A DNA stretch of 36,571 nucleotides, taken from JARRJY01 sp037388705. Its GTDB lineage: Bacteria > Pseudomonadota > Gammaproteobacteria > UBA6429 > Thiohalophilaceae. The notes under the pieces are model-generated. The model saw only the letters and a list, made by a program, of their open reading frames with translations, made no database searches and had not been told where the DNA came from. Positions 7,322 through 15,468 of the stretch are shown one piece after another. The DNA lies in the NCBI GenBank assembly GCA_037388705.1, contig JARRJY010000015.1:1-36571 (forward strand), in the 5' to 3' direction. Position 1 is the first letter of the stretch; each line of letters starts with the position of its first letter. Both the position numbers and the translations under genes were made by a program.

Positions 7322-7366
7322 GCACTAATATGATACTGGTACAAATACTACGCACTATTTTGGTGC
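7322..7366. promoter_or_regulatory. Pair of NtrC-like enhancer sites for glnK-amtB
   Basis: GCACTATTTTGGTGC (7352-7366) is an excellent match to the NtrC palindrome GCAC-N7-GTGC. A second, weaker copy, GCACTAATATGATAC, lies at 7322-7336. Their centres are 30 bases apart, three helical turns, as at the classical glnA enhancer, and about 85-115 bases upstream of the sigma-54 promoter. Confidence 0.75.
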
Positions 7367-7424
7367 CCGGTATAATTTCAAAAGAGAGGTGGAGGAATCA
7401 GTTGTATTAACTAGTTTTGAACAA

Positions 7425-8126
7425 CTAAACAGTAAGGTATTTCTGGATAATTTGATCATCGAGACTTTCCATGTCGCCATTTGCGACACATTGCCCCCTG
7501 TCCATAATGGTAAATGATTTACCCACGCGCTTTGCAAAAGACAGCTTCTGCTCAACCAGCAATATAGTCAGTCCCTCTTCCTGGTTAAGCCGCATAATGA
7601 TGTCGCCAATCTCGTGCACAATGTTAGGCTGGATACCTTCAGTGGGTTCATCCAGGATCAACAACGAAGGGTTCAATATCAGTGCCCGACCAATAGCCAG
7701 TTGTTGCTGTTGTCCACCTGACAAATCACCACCCCGCCTTTGTAACATTTCCTTTAACACCGGGAACAGGTTAAATATACGCTTGGGAACAGGTTCAGAC
7801 GATTTTCCAAGCGCTGACAACCCTATACGTAAATTTTCTTCTACTGTCAGTAACGGGAAAATTTCCCTGCCCTGTGGCACATAACCGATACCAATCCTTG
7901 CACGTAATTCAGCCGGTTTATTTATTAATTCATTATCATTAAAAATTATAGAACCACTTTTTGCCGGCAACAATCCCATAATGGTTTTCAGCAGCGTTGT
8001 TTTGCCAACACCATTACGCCCCATCAGGCACATACAGTTGCCTTTACCAAGTTCAAGACCTACATCCCACAGGGTATGGCTTTCCCCGTAATACTGGTTT
8101 AAATCATTAATACTTAACATGCTCAT
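7425..8126 (-). CDS. urtE: Urea ABC transporter ATPase UrtE
   Basis: A 233-residue ABC ATPase of the branched-chain-amino-acid (LivF) type. Walker A GRNGVGKTT (about 37-45), the Q-loop in GYVPQGREIFP, signature LSGGQQQQ (about 135) and Walker B LLILDEPTEGI (about 155) are all present; the PQGREIF and TEGIQPN forms are characteristic of UrtE. It works with UrtD to energise urea uptake through UrtBC. Start and stop overlap urtD by 4 bases (ATGA). It is the last gene of porin-urtABCDE. No hairpin terminator was seen after the stop, so some read-through towards glnK is possible. Confidence 0.95.
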   Translation of the reverse strand: MSMLSINDLNQYYGESHTLWDVGLELGKGNCMCLMGRNGVGKTTLLKTIMGLLPAKSGSIIFNDNELINKPAELRARIGIGYVPQGREIFPLLTVEENLRIGLSALGKSSEPVPKRIFNLFPVLKEMLQRRGGDLSGGQQQQLAIGRALILNPSLLILDEPTEGIQPNIVHEIGDIIMRLNQEEGLTILLVEQKLSFAKRVGKSFTIMDRGQCVANGDMESLDDQIIQKYLTV

Positions 8127-8968
8127 TCGCCAAGATAAACTTCTACCACACGCGGATCATTTTGTACTTCATCCATAGTTCCCTCAGAAAGCACACTGCC
8201 CTCGTGTAATACAGTCACTTTTCGGGCAATTGATCGAACAAACTCCATATCATGCTCAACAACCACAACTGAATGTTTTCCTGCCAGTGACAACAAAAGT
8301 TCTGCCGTTCGTTCCGTTTCCTGGTGAGTCATTCCGGCAATGGGCTCATCGACCAGCAACAAACGTGGCTCCTGCATTAATAACATACCAATTTCAAGCC
8401 ACTGCTTTTGTCCATGCGATAATAATTTTGCAGCAATATCTCTTTGATCTTTTAAGCCAATGGTTTCGAGTATTTCATCGATACGATCGAGCTGCTCGCC
8501 AGATAAAATGCTAAACAGGCTTGGCCAGACCCGCTTATCCATATGCAGCGCAAGCTCCAGGTTTTCAAATACTGAATGTTCAGGGAAAACAGTTGGCTTC
8601 TGGAACTTGCGCCCTATTCCGGCAGACGCAATTTCATACTCGCTCATTTGTGTCAGGTCCATTGTCTGCCCAAAAAAAGCACTACCCTCATCAGGCCTGG
8701 TTTTGCCTGTAATGACATCCATCATTGTTGTTTTACCTGCGCCGTTTGGACCGATAATGCAGCGCAACTCCCCGTCATCAATATATAAATTAAGATCATT
8801 AAGTGCCTTGAAACCATCAAAACTAACGCTGACATCCTCGACATAGAGGATCGTGCTATGGCTGACATCCACTTCACCTTTTACTACAGGGTGTGAATAC
8901 CCATTTGCCATGAATGAAAAAACCTGGTCACGTCGCATTGTTTCGCGGATTTGATCCAGCTTCTTCAT
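8123..8968 (-). CDS. urtD: Urea ABC transporter ATPase UrtD
   Basis: A 281-residue LivG-type ABC ATPase. An N-terminal extension of about 45 residues precedes the ATPase core, as is usual for UrtD. Walker A GPNGAGKTT lies near residue 74, GRKFQKPTVFPEHSVFEN forms the Q-loop region, LSHGQKQWLEIG replaces the usual LSGG signature as in other UrtD proteins, and LLLVDEPIAGMT is Walker B. The ATG at 8968 is chosen because it overlaps the urtC stop by 4 bases (ATGA) and gives the typical MKKLDQIRE start; a longer reading would extend far back into urtC. Confidence 0.95.
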   Translation of the reverse strand: MKKLDQIRETMRRDQVFSFMANGYSHPVVKGEVDVSHSTILYVEDVSVSFDGFKALNDLNLYIDDGELRCIIGPNGAGKTTMMDVITGKTRPDEGSAFFGQTMDLTQMSEYEIASAGIGRKFQKPTVFPEHSVFENLELALHMDKRVWPSLFSILSGEQLDRIDEILETIGLKDQRDIAAKLLSHGQKQWLEIGMLLMQEPRLLLVDEPIAGMTHQETERTAELLLSLAGKHSVVVVEHDMEFVRSIARKVTVLHEGSVLSEGTMDEVQNDPRVVEVYLGE

Positions 8969-10083
8969 GATGCCTGCTCCAGACCTTTTCTGCTTCGATA
9001 TTGCTGGTAAAGCCCAACCAGCCCCTTCGGTAAATAGATAGTTACAACAATAAACAATGCCCCGAGTGCATATAACCATGCTTCAGGTAACGCACCTGTA
9101 AAATATGTTTTCGCATAATTGACAATAAATGCGCCGGAGACTGCACCGTATAACGTTCCCCGACCACCAACGGCAACCCAGACAACAAGTTCAATTGAAT
9201 TCAGTGGTGAAAATTCACCGGGGTTGATGATGCCAACTTGTGGAACATAAAGCGCACCAGCTATCCCAGCGAGGATGGCTGATGCGACAAATATCCAAAC
9301 TTTATAGTTTTCTACCCGGTAACCACAAAACCTAGCTCTATCTTCAGCATCACGTACTGCCCTTACCACCTTTCCAAGTTTTGATGTCACTACATAACGT
9401 GAGAATAAGTAACCTGCAGCAAGTGCTAATGCTGAGGCAAGGAATAACCCAACCCTGGTACTATCTTCCTGAAGACTAAAGCCAAGGATATCTTTGAAAT
9501 CGGTAAGACCATTGTTACCACCAAATCCCATTTCATTTCTGAAAAATGCTAGCATTAACGCATAAGTCAGGGCCTGGGTAATAATCGAAAGGTAAACGCC
9601 AGTTACCCGTGACTTGAAGGCAAACCAGCCAAATACAAAAGCCAGCAAACCAGGTACCACCATAACCATTAACATGGCAAACCAGAACATATCGAAACCG
9701 TACCAGTACCACGGTAACTCACTCCAGTTCAGGAACACCATAAAATCCGGCAGCTCAGGATTTCCATATACACCACGGTCTCCAATCTGGCGCATCAGGT
9801 ACATGCCCATGGCATACCCACCGAGTGCAAAGAATGCCGCATGTCCCAGGCTCAGTATTCCGCAGTATCCCCATACCAGGTCCAGTGCAATCGCCAGCAA
9901 GGCATACGTAAGATACTTGCCCAGCAGTGTCACTGTATAAGTTGATACATGTAACGCTGAATCCGCGGGAATCAATAAATTAAAGACTGGAATAACAACT
10001 GCAATGAACACCAGTAACGCCATCATAACCTGGCCGCCACGATCATTCTGTAACAAACGAAAAATCAGGGGTACTCTTTGCAT
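8965..10083 (-). CDS. urtC: Urea ABC transporter permease UrtC
   Basis: A 372-residue LivM-type inner-membrane permease with about ten hydrophobic segments. The motif WGYCGILSLGHAAFFALGGYAMGMYLMRQ near residues 70-100 is typical of UrtC, as is the loop GVYGNPELPDFMVFLNWSELPWYW, and the EAA-like region VVRAVRDAEDRARFCGY contacts the ATPases. The ATG at 10083 lies one base after the urtB stop, which fits translational coupling; an upstream in-frame start would overlap urtB by about 40 bases and adds uncharacteristic residues. Confidence 0.95.
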   Translation of the reverse strand: MQRVPLIFRLLQNDRGGQVMMALLVFIAVVIPVFNLLIPADSALHVSTYTVTLLGKYLTYALLAIALDLVWGYCGILSLGHAAFFALGGYAMGMYLMRQIGDRGVYGNPELPDFMVFLNWSELPWYWYGFDMFWFAMLMVMVVPGLLAFVFGWFAFKSRVTGVYLSIITQALTYALMLAFFRNEMGFGGNNGLTDFKDILGFSLQEDSTRVGLFLASALALAAGYLFSRYVVTSKLGKVVRAVRDAEDRARFCGYRVENYKVWIFVASAILAGIAGALYVPQVGIINPGEFSPLNSIELVVWVAVGGRGTLYGAVSGAFIVNYAKTYFTGALPEAWLYALGALFIVVTIYLPKGLVGLYQQYRSRKGLEQAS

Positions 10084-10084
10084 A

Positions 10085-11699
10085 CTAATTCTCCGCTGCC
10101 CGGCCTTTTTGCGGGAATAACCCACGTGGTCGTTTCTGAATAAACAGGATAATAAATACCAGGATCAGGATCTTGGCCAGTACGGCACCTGTCCATGGTT
10201 CAAGGAACTTATTTCCCACGCCAAGAGTTAGTGCACCAACTAAAGTACCCCAGAGATTTCCTACTCCGCCAAACACCACCACCATGAAAGAGTCAACAAT
10301 GTAACCCTGCCCAAGGTTAGGGCCAACATTGGTCAACTGACTCAATGCAACACCAGCTATACCGGCGATGCCGGAACCCAGGCCAAACGTTAGTGCATCT
10401 ACCCAGTCAGTACGTATACCCATTGCCCTGGCCATGTTGCGGTCCTGCGATACCGCTCTTACCTGTAACCCAAGCGAGGTTTTCTTGAGAATCAGTAACA
10501 AGCCGATAAATACCAGCAGTGCAAACAACACAATAAACAACCTGTTATAGGTAAGACTTAAGGCAGCATTAATCTCCAGCGAACCGCTCATCCATGATGG
10601 TGTTTCAACAGATCGGTTCAGTGGTGAAAAAATTGTTCTCACCAGTTGCTGCAGGACAAGGCTAATACCAAACGTCGCCAGCAGGGTTTCAAGCGGCCGA
10701 CCATACAAATGACGTATAACACTGCGTTCAATCAGGATACCGATAAGCCCTGACACGATAAACGCCAGTGGAATGGCTATGAAAACTGAATAATCAATAA
10801 GTGAAGGGAATGCCTGTTGCACAACATAGGTAGTATAGGCTCCCAGCATCATGAGTTCGCCATGAGCCATGTTAATGACACCCATAACACCAAATGTAAT
10901 GGCAAGACCAACGGCGATAAGCAATAACACGGAGCCCAGGCTTAGCCCAAAGAAAGTCGTCTCGATAAAGCTGTAGATCTTGTAACTACCATCAATTTTT
11001 TTAAGCCCGGCTTCAGCTATTTTCAAAATTTCAGGATCCGGGGAATCACTTTGTTTTTGCTCTTCGATTACGCTAACTATGGCACCGCGCGCTCTCGACT
11101 CGAGACTTTCACCAAGTAGTTCAAGTGCTGCTAACTTTGTTTGCCTGTCTTCTTTTTGCACATCAACCAGCGCCAGTGCCAGTTGCATATACTCGATTAC
11201 TTTTTTATTTTTTTCTTTATTCAGTGCTGCGCGTATTTTTGTTTCAGCATCGCCATCCATTTTTTCCATCAGCTGTTTTACTGACTCTAATCTTATATCC
11301 GGGTCCTTGCTTGTGAGCTTTTTCTCTGCAATCTGTGTCCTTAATAATATTCTCAGCCTGTTATTAANNNNNNNNNNTAATTTCCTGCGTAACAACATTT
11401 TGAATTTCATAGCCTTCATCTTTTTTTACCGCGATTACGACAAGCTTGTCCTCTTTCCTGTAAAACAGGTCGCTATTTAGCATGCTTACCATCACAGGTA
11501 ATACACGCTCATCATCAAGTGCTGACAACTGTTTAATAGCAGCTATTTTCTTTTTAAAACTTTGTTGCTTTAAGTGCTCAACAAGGTTTTCAAACGTTGG
11601 CTCACCTGTCGTCTCTTCCGCCGATGATGGCGTAGAAGTGAAAAGGAATGTAAACAAAAAAATCCAGAGAAACGCTGATTGTCGGGTCATTTTTTTCAT
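10085..11699 (-). CDS. urtB: Urea ABC transporter permease UrtB, interrupted by an assembly gap
   Basis: UrtB is a LivH-like permease with a long extracytoplasmic N-terminal domain. Here a signal peptide (MKKMTRQSAFLWIFLFTFL, start 11699) leads into a helical, HEAT-like region ending at NVVTQEI. Ten Ns follow, then NNRLRIL resumes the domain, and the C-terminal part of about 290 residues holds the membrane segments, with MAHGELMMLGAYTTYVVQ and RAVSQDRNMARAMGI as family signatures. The reading frames on the two sides of the gap do not agree for a 10-base gap, so the true gap length differs. The family commonly has NNR at this point, so only a few residues are probably missing and the gene is likely intact. 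An ATG at 11690 is an alternative start. Confidence 0.9.
11368..11377. other. Assembly gap (10 Ns) inside urtB
   Basis: Ten undetermined bases join two contig ends. Because the flanking urtB frames are out of register by one base, the number of Ns is a placeholder rather than a measured length. Confidence 0.98.
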
Positions 11700-11769
11700 T
11701 TTGTTATTTATAGAATGAATATGCGGGTACCACATAGTGATACCCGCAATATTTACCAACTATAAGATG

Positions 11770-13056
11770 TTAGTAGTTTTGACCGGAACACTTTTTGCTC
11801 TTGGTATTGTAGTTACCGCACTTGATTGGCGCAGTCCAGTCTGCAATTGTGTCCTTACTGACTGGCAGGAAGTCTGACCAGGCATCTCCAGGTACTTCAC
11901 TATCAGTTTGCCATACCACATCAAACTGACCATCTTCCTGGATTTCACCAATAAGAACCGGTTTTGACAGGTGATGGTTTTTGCCCATGACAGCAGTACC
12001 GCCAGTCATGTTAGGCACTTTAACACCAATCATTGCTTGCTCTACTTTATCAACGTTAGTCGTTTTGGCTTTCTTAACGGCTTTAACCCACATGTTGAAA
12101 CCGATAGCTGTAGCTTCCATTGGATCATTAGTTACACGTTTTTTGTTCTTGATAAACTTGTGCCATGACTTGATGAACGCATCGTTTTCTTTAGCATCAA
12201 CACTCATGAAGTAGTTCCATGCAGCCAGGTGACCAACTAGTGGCTTGGTATCTATACCTGAAAGCTCTTCTTCACCAACTGAAAATGCAACAACTGGAAT
12301 ATCTTCAGCAGAAAGACCCTGGTTACCCAGTTCTTTATAGAAAGGAACATTGGCATCACCATTGATAGTTGATACTACCGCTGTTTTCTTTCCAGCTGAA
12401 CCAAACTTCTTAATATCAGATACGATTGACTGCCAGTCAGAATGACCGAATGGTGTATAGTTAATCATGATATCTTTAGCTTTAACACCTTTGGCTTTCA
12501 GGTAAGCTTCCAGGATTTTGTTGGTGGTACGTGGATAAACGTAATCGGTACCGGCCAGCACCCAGCGTTTTACACCGACTTCTTTCATCAGGTAGTCAAC
12601 CGCAGGAATCGCCTGCTGATTTGGCGCTGCGCCCGTATAGAATACATTTTTTGAAGATTCTTCACCTTCATACTGTACCGGGTAAAATAACAGGCCGTTT
12701 AATTCTTCAATAACTGGTAATACAGATTTACGTGATACTGATGTCCAGCAACCAAAAATAACATCGACTTTTTCTTTTTCGATCAGTTCACGGGTTTTTT
12801 CTGCGAATAATGGCCAGTTAGATGCTGGATCGACAACGACTGCTTCCAGTTTTTTACCTAGTAGTCCACCTTTTTTGTTTTGCTCTTCTACCATCATCAG
12901 TACGGTATCTTTAAGTGTTGTTTCACTGATAGCCATGGTGCCTGACAAGGAATGAAGAACACCTACCTTAATAGTATCTGCTGCATAAGCAAGTTGTGAT
13001 ATACATACTCCCGCCGTCATAACAGCAGCAATTACAGTTTTCTTAAGTAATTTCAT
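11770..13056 (-). CDS. urtA: Urea-binding periplasmic protein UrtA
   Basis: A 428-residue type-I periplasmic binding protein (Peripla_BP_5/LivK-like) that delivers urea to UrtBCDE. The signal peptide MKLLKKTVIAAVMTAGVC ends at AYA-ADT (residue 25). The UrtA hallmarks are GVLHSLSGTMAISET, CWTSVSRKSVLPV (about 105) and LFYPVQYEGEESS (about 125). A GAGGG ribosome-binding site stands before the ATG at 13056. Only 22 bases separate it from the T-run of an upstream intrinsic terminator, so urtA has no room for its own promoter and depends on read-through from the porin gene unless a hidden promoter lies inside the terminator. Confidence 0.96.
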   Translation of the reverse strand: MKLLKKTVIAAVMTAGVCISQLAYAADTIKVGVLHSLSGTMAISETTLKDTVLMMVEEQNKKGGLLGKKLEAVVVDPASNWPLFAEKTRELIEKEKVDVIFGCWTSVSRKSVLPVIEELNGLLFYPVQYEGEESSKNVFYTGAAPNQQAIPAVDYLMKEVGVKRWVLAGTDYVYPRTTNKILEAYLKAKGVKAKDIMINYTPFGHSDWQSIVSDIKKFGSAGKKTAVVSTINGDANVPFYKELGNQGLSAEDIPVVAFSVGEEELSGIDTKPLVGHLAAWNYFMSVDAKENDAFIKSWHKFIKNKKRVTNDPMEATAIGFNMWVKAVKKAKTTNVDKVEQAMIGVKVPNMTGGTAVMGKNHHLSKPVLIGEIQEDGQFDVVWQTDSEVPGDAWSDFLPVSKDTIADWTAPIKCGNYNTKSKKCSGQNY

Positions 13057-13077
13057 GTTTTTATTTCCCTCAAATTC

Positions 13078-13114
13078 AAAAAAGGCGGTTAAAACACTTT
13101 GTCTTAACCGCCTT
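13078..13114 (-). terminator. Intrinsic terminator/attenuator between porin gene and urtA
   Basis: On the minus strand an 11-bp stem AAGGCGGTTAA/TTAACCGCCTT with an 11-base loop is followed by TTTTTTG. It sits after the porin stop and immediately before the urtA leader, so it probably lowers transporter expression relative to the porin rather than ending the operon. Confidence 0.85.
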
Positions 13115-13150
13115 ATCCGTTTTAAGCGTTAATACACTTCCGTGTATTAC

Positions 13151-13680
13151 TTAGATTGGTAATGAATAAGAAACAACTACTAAAGTTTCTTCTGGAACTA
13201 TTGCATCACCAGAGCTTGCCTTACTTACAGTGAAGCTCAGTGCATCAGTAGCGGCAAAGCTGACGTGTAGGACAGACCCAGGGCCGTTTCATTTCCAGAT
13301 TCGCCATCTTTAAATTGAGGATAATCGATATCCCAGTAACTGATGTCATATCCAAAGTCACCAATTGAACCGGCAAAACCTACCCACAGGTCCAGCTCGT
13401 AACCATCGTAAGCTTCTGCACCAAGTGCATCTGTCGTGCTACCGTTTAAACCACTAGACGCCCAGGCACTTGCATAAAAACCAGTTTCATGTGAATAGTC
13501 AACACCACCAGAGATAGTAGGACCATCGCTCACATCCAGACCACGCCATAAGTACATAGATGAAACAGTAGCGTTATAACCAACTTCAGCATTTGCAGAA
13601 GTAGATAGTGCAGCACCACCAAATGCTAATGATGTAGCCAGTGCCAGAGAACTTAATTTAAAAGATTTGTTAAAATTCAT
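13151..13680 (-). pseudogene. TorF-type (Gcw_chp) outer-membrane porin, frameshifted and internally shortened
   Basis: The N-terminus is clear: a signal peptide ending STSANA-EVG (about residue 30), then NATVSSMYLWRGLDVSDGPTI and GFYASAWASS, the signature of the TIGR02001 putative porin family. The reading frame stops after LGLSYTSALPLLMH. Shifted by one base, the strand continues FAATDALSFTVSKASSG to a normal strand-like end VVSYSLPI and a stop at 13151. Even with the frame restored the product is about 176 residues, against roughly 230 or more expected, so the middle is also missing. This may be decay or an assembly collapse. A GGGAG ribosome-binding site precedes the ATG at 13680. It heads the urt operon and would let urea through the outer membrane. 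Confidence 0.75.
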
Positions 13681-13811
13681 AATGAATCTCCCACTTACAA
13701 AAAATTTGTTGTCAAAATAATTTTCATTAATCCAATATCTTTTGTTCTCCAACTCGAGCATTTGTTATCGCTCGTGATTCCATAACAAAAGACTGGCTTT
13801 GACGCTAAGAT

Positions 13812-13827
13812 TGCAAGGGGTGTGCCA
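13812..13827 (-). promoter_or_regulatory. Sigma-54 promoter of the porin-urtABCDE operon
   Basis: TGGCACACCCCTTGCA on the minus strand is a perfect -24/-12 match with TTGCA intact. The predicted start is about 13801, giving a leader of about 120 bases to the porin ATG. The 13681-14030 interval otherwise contains only the enhancer site and the ureG terminator. Confidence 0.9.
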
Positions 13828-13890
13828 ACTTTATATTTCTATTAAATACAACAAGTTATGAAGTAGTTTCTGCATCGCTCTATTTTCTGT

Positions 13891-13905
13891 GCGCTAATAT
13901 GGTGC
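13891..13905. promoter_or_regulatory. NtrC-like enhancer site for porin-urt
   Basis: GCGCTAATATGGTGC fits GCAC-N7-GTGC at seven of eight half-site bases, about 65 bases upstream of the sigma-54 promoter. Related but weaker sequence (CGCTCTATTTTCTGTGC) lies just beside it. Confidence 0.6.
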
Positions 13906-13977
13906 GCGTAAAATCGCGTATGCTTACTTATGAGTCACTTTTTGTCACATTTTTGAAACACGCTGTGGCACTAAAAC

Positions 13978-14001
13978 AAAAAACGCGGGATTAACCCACG
14001 C
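13978..14001 (-). terminator. Intrinsic terminator after ureG
   Basis: On the minus strand CGTGGG-TTAAT-CCCGCG (six pairs, one G-U) is followed by TTTTTT. It lies about 30 bases after the ureG stop and closes the ureH-ureDABCEFG operon. Confidence 0.8.
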
Positions 14002-14030
14002 TTTGTTATAAATTAAAAAGAAGATAGCTC

Positions 14031-14648
14031 TCAGGCAACCTGTTCAATCATGCCTTCACTAAGTATGAAACGAATAATTTCATCAAGCCCTTCACCTGTT
14101 TTCATATTACTGAAAACAAATGGCCTGTCCTTACGCATTTTTTTCGCGTCCCGATCCATCACTTCCAGCGATGCACCAACATGAGGGGCCAGATCAATCT
14201 TATTGATAACAAGCAAATCCGACTTGGTAATACCCGGTCCACCTTTGCGCGGAATCTTATCTCCGGCTGAAACATCTATCACGTAGATTGTTAAATCTGA
14301 AAGCTCCGGGCTGAATGTCGCACTGAGATTATCTCCACCACTTTCAACAAACACTATATCCAGGTTTTCAAAACGACGCTGCAGTTCATCAATGGCTGCC
14401 AAGTTCATTGATGCATCTTCACGAATCGCGGTATGCGGGCAACCGCCCGTTTCTACACCCAGTATTCTTTCTTCATCCAGCGCCGCATGCTTCATTAAAA
14501 ACTGGGCATCTTCCTGCGTATAAATATCATTGGTCACCACTGCAATATTATATTTATCACGAAGTGCTTTACATAACGCTTCCGTCAAGGCAGTTTTTCC
14601 TGAACCTACCGGGCCACCAATACCAATTCTTAACGTTTGCTTTTCCAT
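14031..14648 (-). CDS. ureG: Urease accessory GTPase UreG
   Basis: A 205-residue SIMIBI-class GTPase that couples GTP hydrolysis to nickel insertion into urease. The P-loop GPVGSGKT is at residues 12-19, the nickel-binding CPH motif is in ETGGCPHTAIREDAS (about 66-80), ESGGDNLSATFSPEL is the switch/Walker B region (about 101-115) and NKIDLAPHVGA is the guanine-specificity motif (about 150). Length is normal for the family. It is the last gene of the urease operon, 21 bases after the damaged ureF, and is followed by an intrinsic terminator. If ureF is truly broken, UreG would lack its usual UreF-UreH/D partner surface. Confidence 0.97.
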   Translation of the reverse strand: MEKQTLRIGIGGPVGSGKTALTEALCKALRDKYNIAVVTNDIYTQEDAQFLMKHAALDEERILGVETGGCPHTAIREDASMNLAAIDELQRRFENLDIVFVESGGDNLSATFSPELSDLTIYVIDVSAGDKIPRKGGPGITKSDLLVINKIDLAPHVGASLEVMDRDAKKMRKDRPFVFSNMKTGEGLDEIIRFILSEGMIEQVA

Positions 14649-14669
14649 ATCTAACCTCTGTATACGTAC

Positions 14670-15019
14670 TTAAGAGCGGAACAGTCGAGAGTACTGCGTT
14701 TCATGTTCTGCGCTGGCAATAGCCAGCCCGGGAACATTGCTGCTGATCTGCTCATCATTACATTGCATTCCATTACTGACTACCAATGGAATAATATCCA
14801 TCATCCTGGATAAAATTCTTTGCCCGGACGACTGGCCAAGTGGCACCAGCTTAATTGCAGCAGCCACTTGGTTTTCAGTCCACGCCCATAAATACCCTGT
14901 ACCCATTCATTGTCAACTGCCGCTTCCAGTCCCTGTGAATAGGCATACGCACCGATTGGCAATGCCGGGCTTATTAATTGCCATAAACGTAACATTGAAT
15001 GTGCTTGCATCTGTTTCAT
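14670..15019 (-). pseudogene. ureF: Urease accessory protein UreF, internally deleted and frameshifted
   Basis: The normal start is present (ATG at 15019 after an AGGGAA ribosome-binding site) and encodes LRLWQLISPALPIGAYAYSQ, the classic UreF N-terminus. After EWVQG (about residue 42) the sequence jumps, out of frame, to YLWAWTENQVAAAIKLVPLG and the canonical C-terminus ASAEHETQYSRLFRS. Only about 116 residues' worth of DNA remains, against roughly 225 for the family, so about 110 central residues are missing and the halves are in different frames. UreF links UreD to UreG during nickel loading, so a true deletion should cripple urease. An assembly collapse is an equally open explanation; neighbouring ureE and ureG are intact. 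Confidence 0.82.
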
Positions 15020-15025
15020 AATTCC

Positions 15026-15463
15026 CTAGTGATGATGGTGATAGGCGCCTGCTTCCGGTTCAAATGGTGCTACCTCATGTTTAACCGTTAAACCAAGATG
15101 TTTAACCATGTCATCCAGAACATGATCACGTTGATACCGTATCCACCCTTCACCGATCTGTAATGGCACGTGGCGATTACCAAGATGATAGCAGGCACGC
15201 ATTAACTGGAAGGGATCATCATGTTCGACTACTGAAACTTCTTCGTTGGCTGCACATACCTTGATTACCTGGCCATCTTCCGCCTGTAAATAATCACCAT
15301 CACGTAGCACCCCTTCGCGTGGCAGCATTAATCCAACTTGCTGCCCGTTATCAAGGTTTGCCTGGAAACGATGCTTTTGCCTTTTCTCAAAAGGCAGGGT
15401 TAGGGAAACACCTTCTGAAGCAGGTGAATCAATACGTTCAAATATTTTTAGTAATGTCGTCAT
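15026..15463 (-). CDS. ureE: Urease accessory nickel chaperone UreE
   Basis: A 145-residue metallochaperone. The N-terminal peptide-binding domain contains LTLPFEKRQKHRFQANLDNGQ; the C-terminal metal-binding domain contains CYHLGNRHVPLQI, with the interface nickel histidine, and the protein ends with a histidine tail YHHHH, a short version of the His-rich tail seen in other UreE proteins. The ATG at 15463 lies 5 bases after the ureC stop; a TTG at 15472 that overlaps ureC is possible but less likely. It delivers nickel to the UreG-containing complex. Confidence 0.95.
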   Translation of the reverse strand: MTTLLKIFERIDSPASEGVSLTLPFEKRQKHRFQANLDNGQQVGLMLPREGVLRDGDYLQAEDGQVIKVCAANEEVSVVEHDDPFQLMRACYHLGNRHVPLQIGEGWIRYQRDHVLDDMVKHLGLTVKHEVAPFEPEAGAYHHHH

Positions 15464-15468
15464 CGTAT

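Noticed and set aside
11079..11480. Plus-strand open frames opposite urtB and other genes
   Set aside because: They lie antisense to well-supported genes, lack ribosome-binding sites and show no protein-family features.
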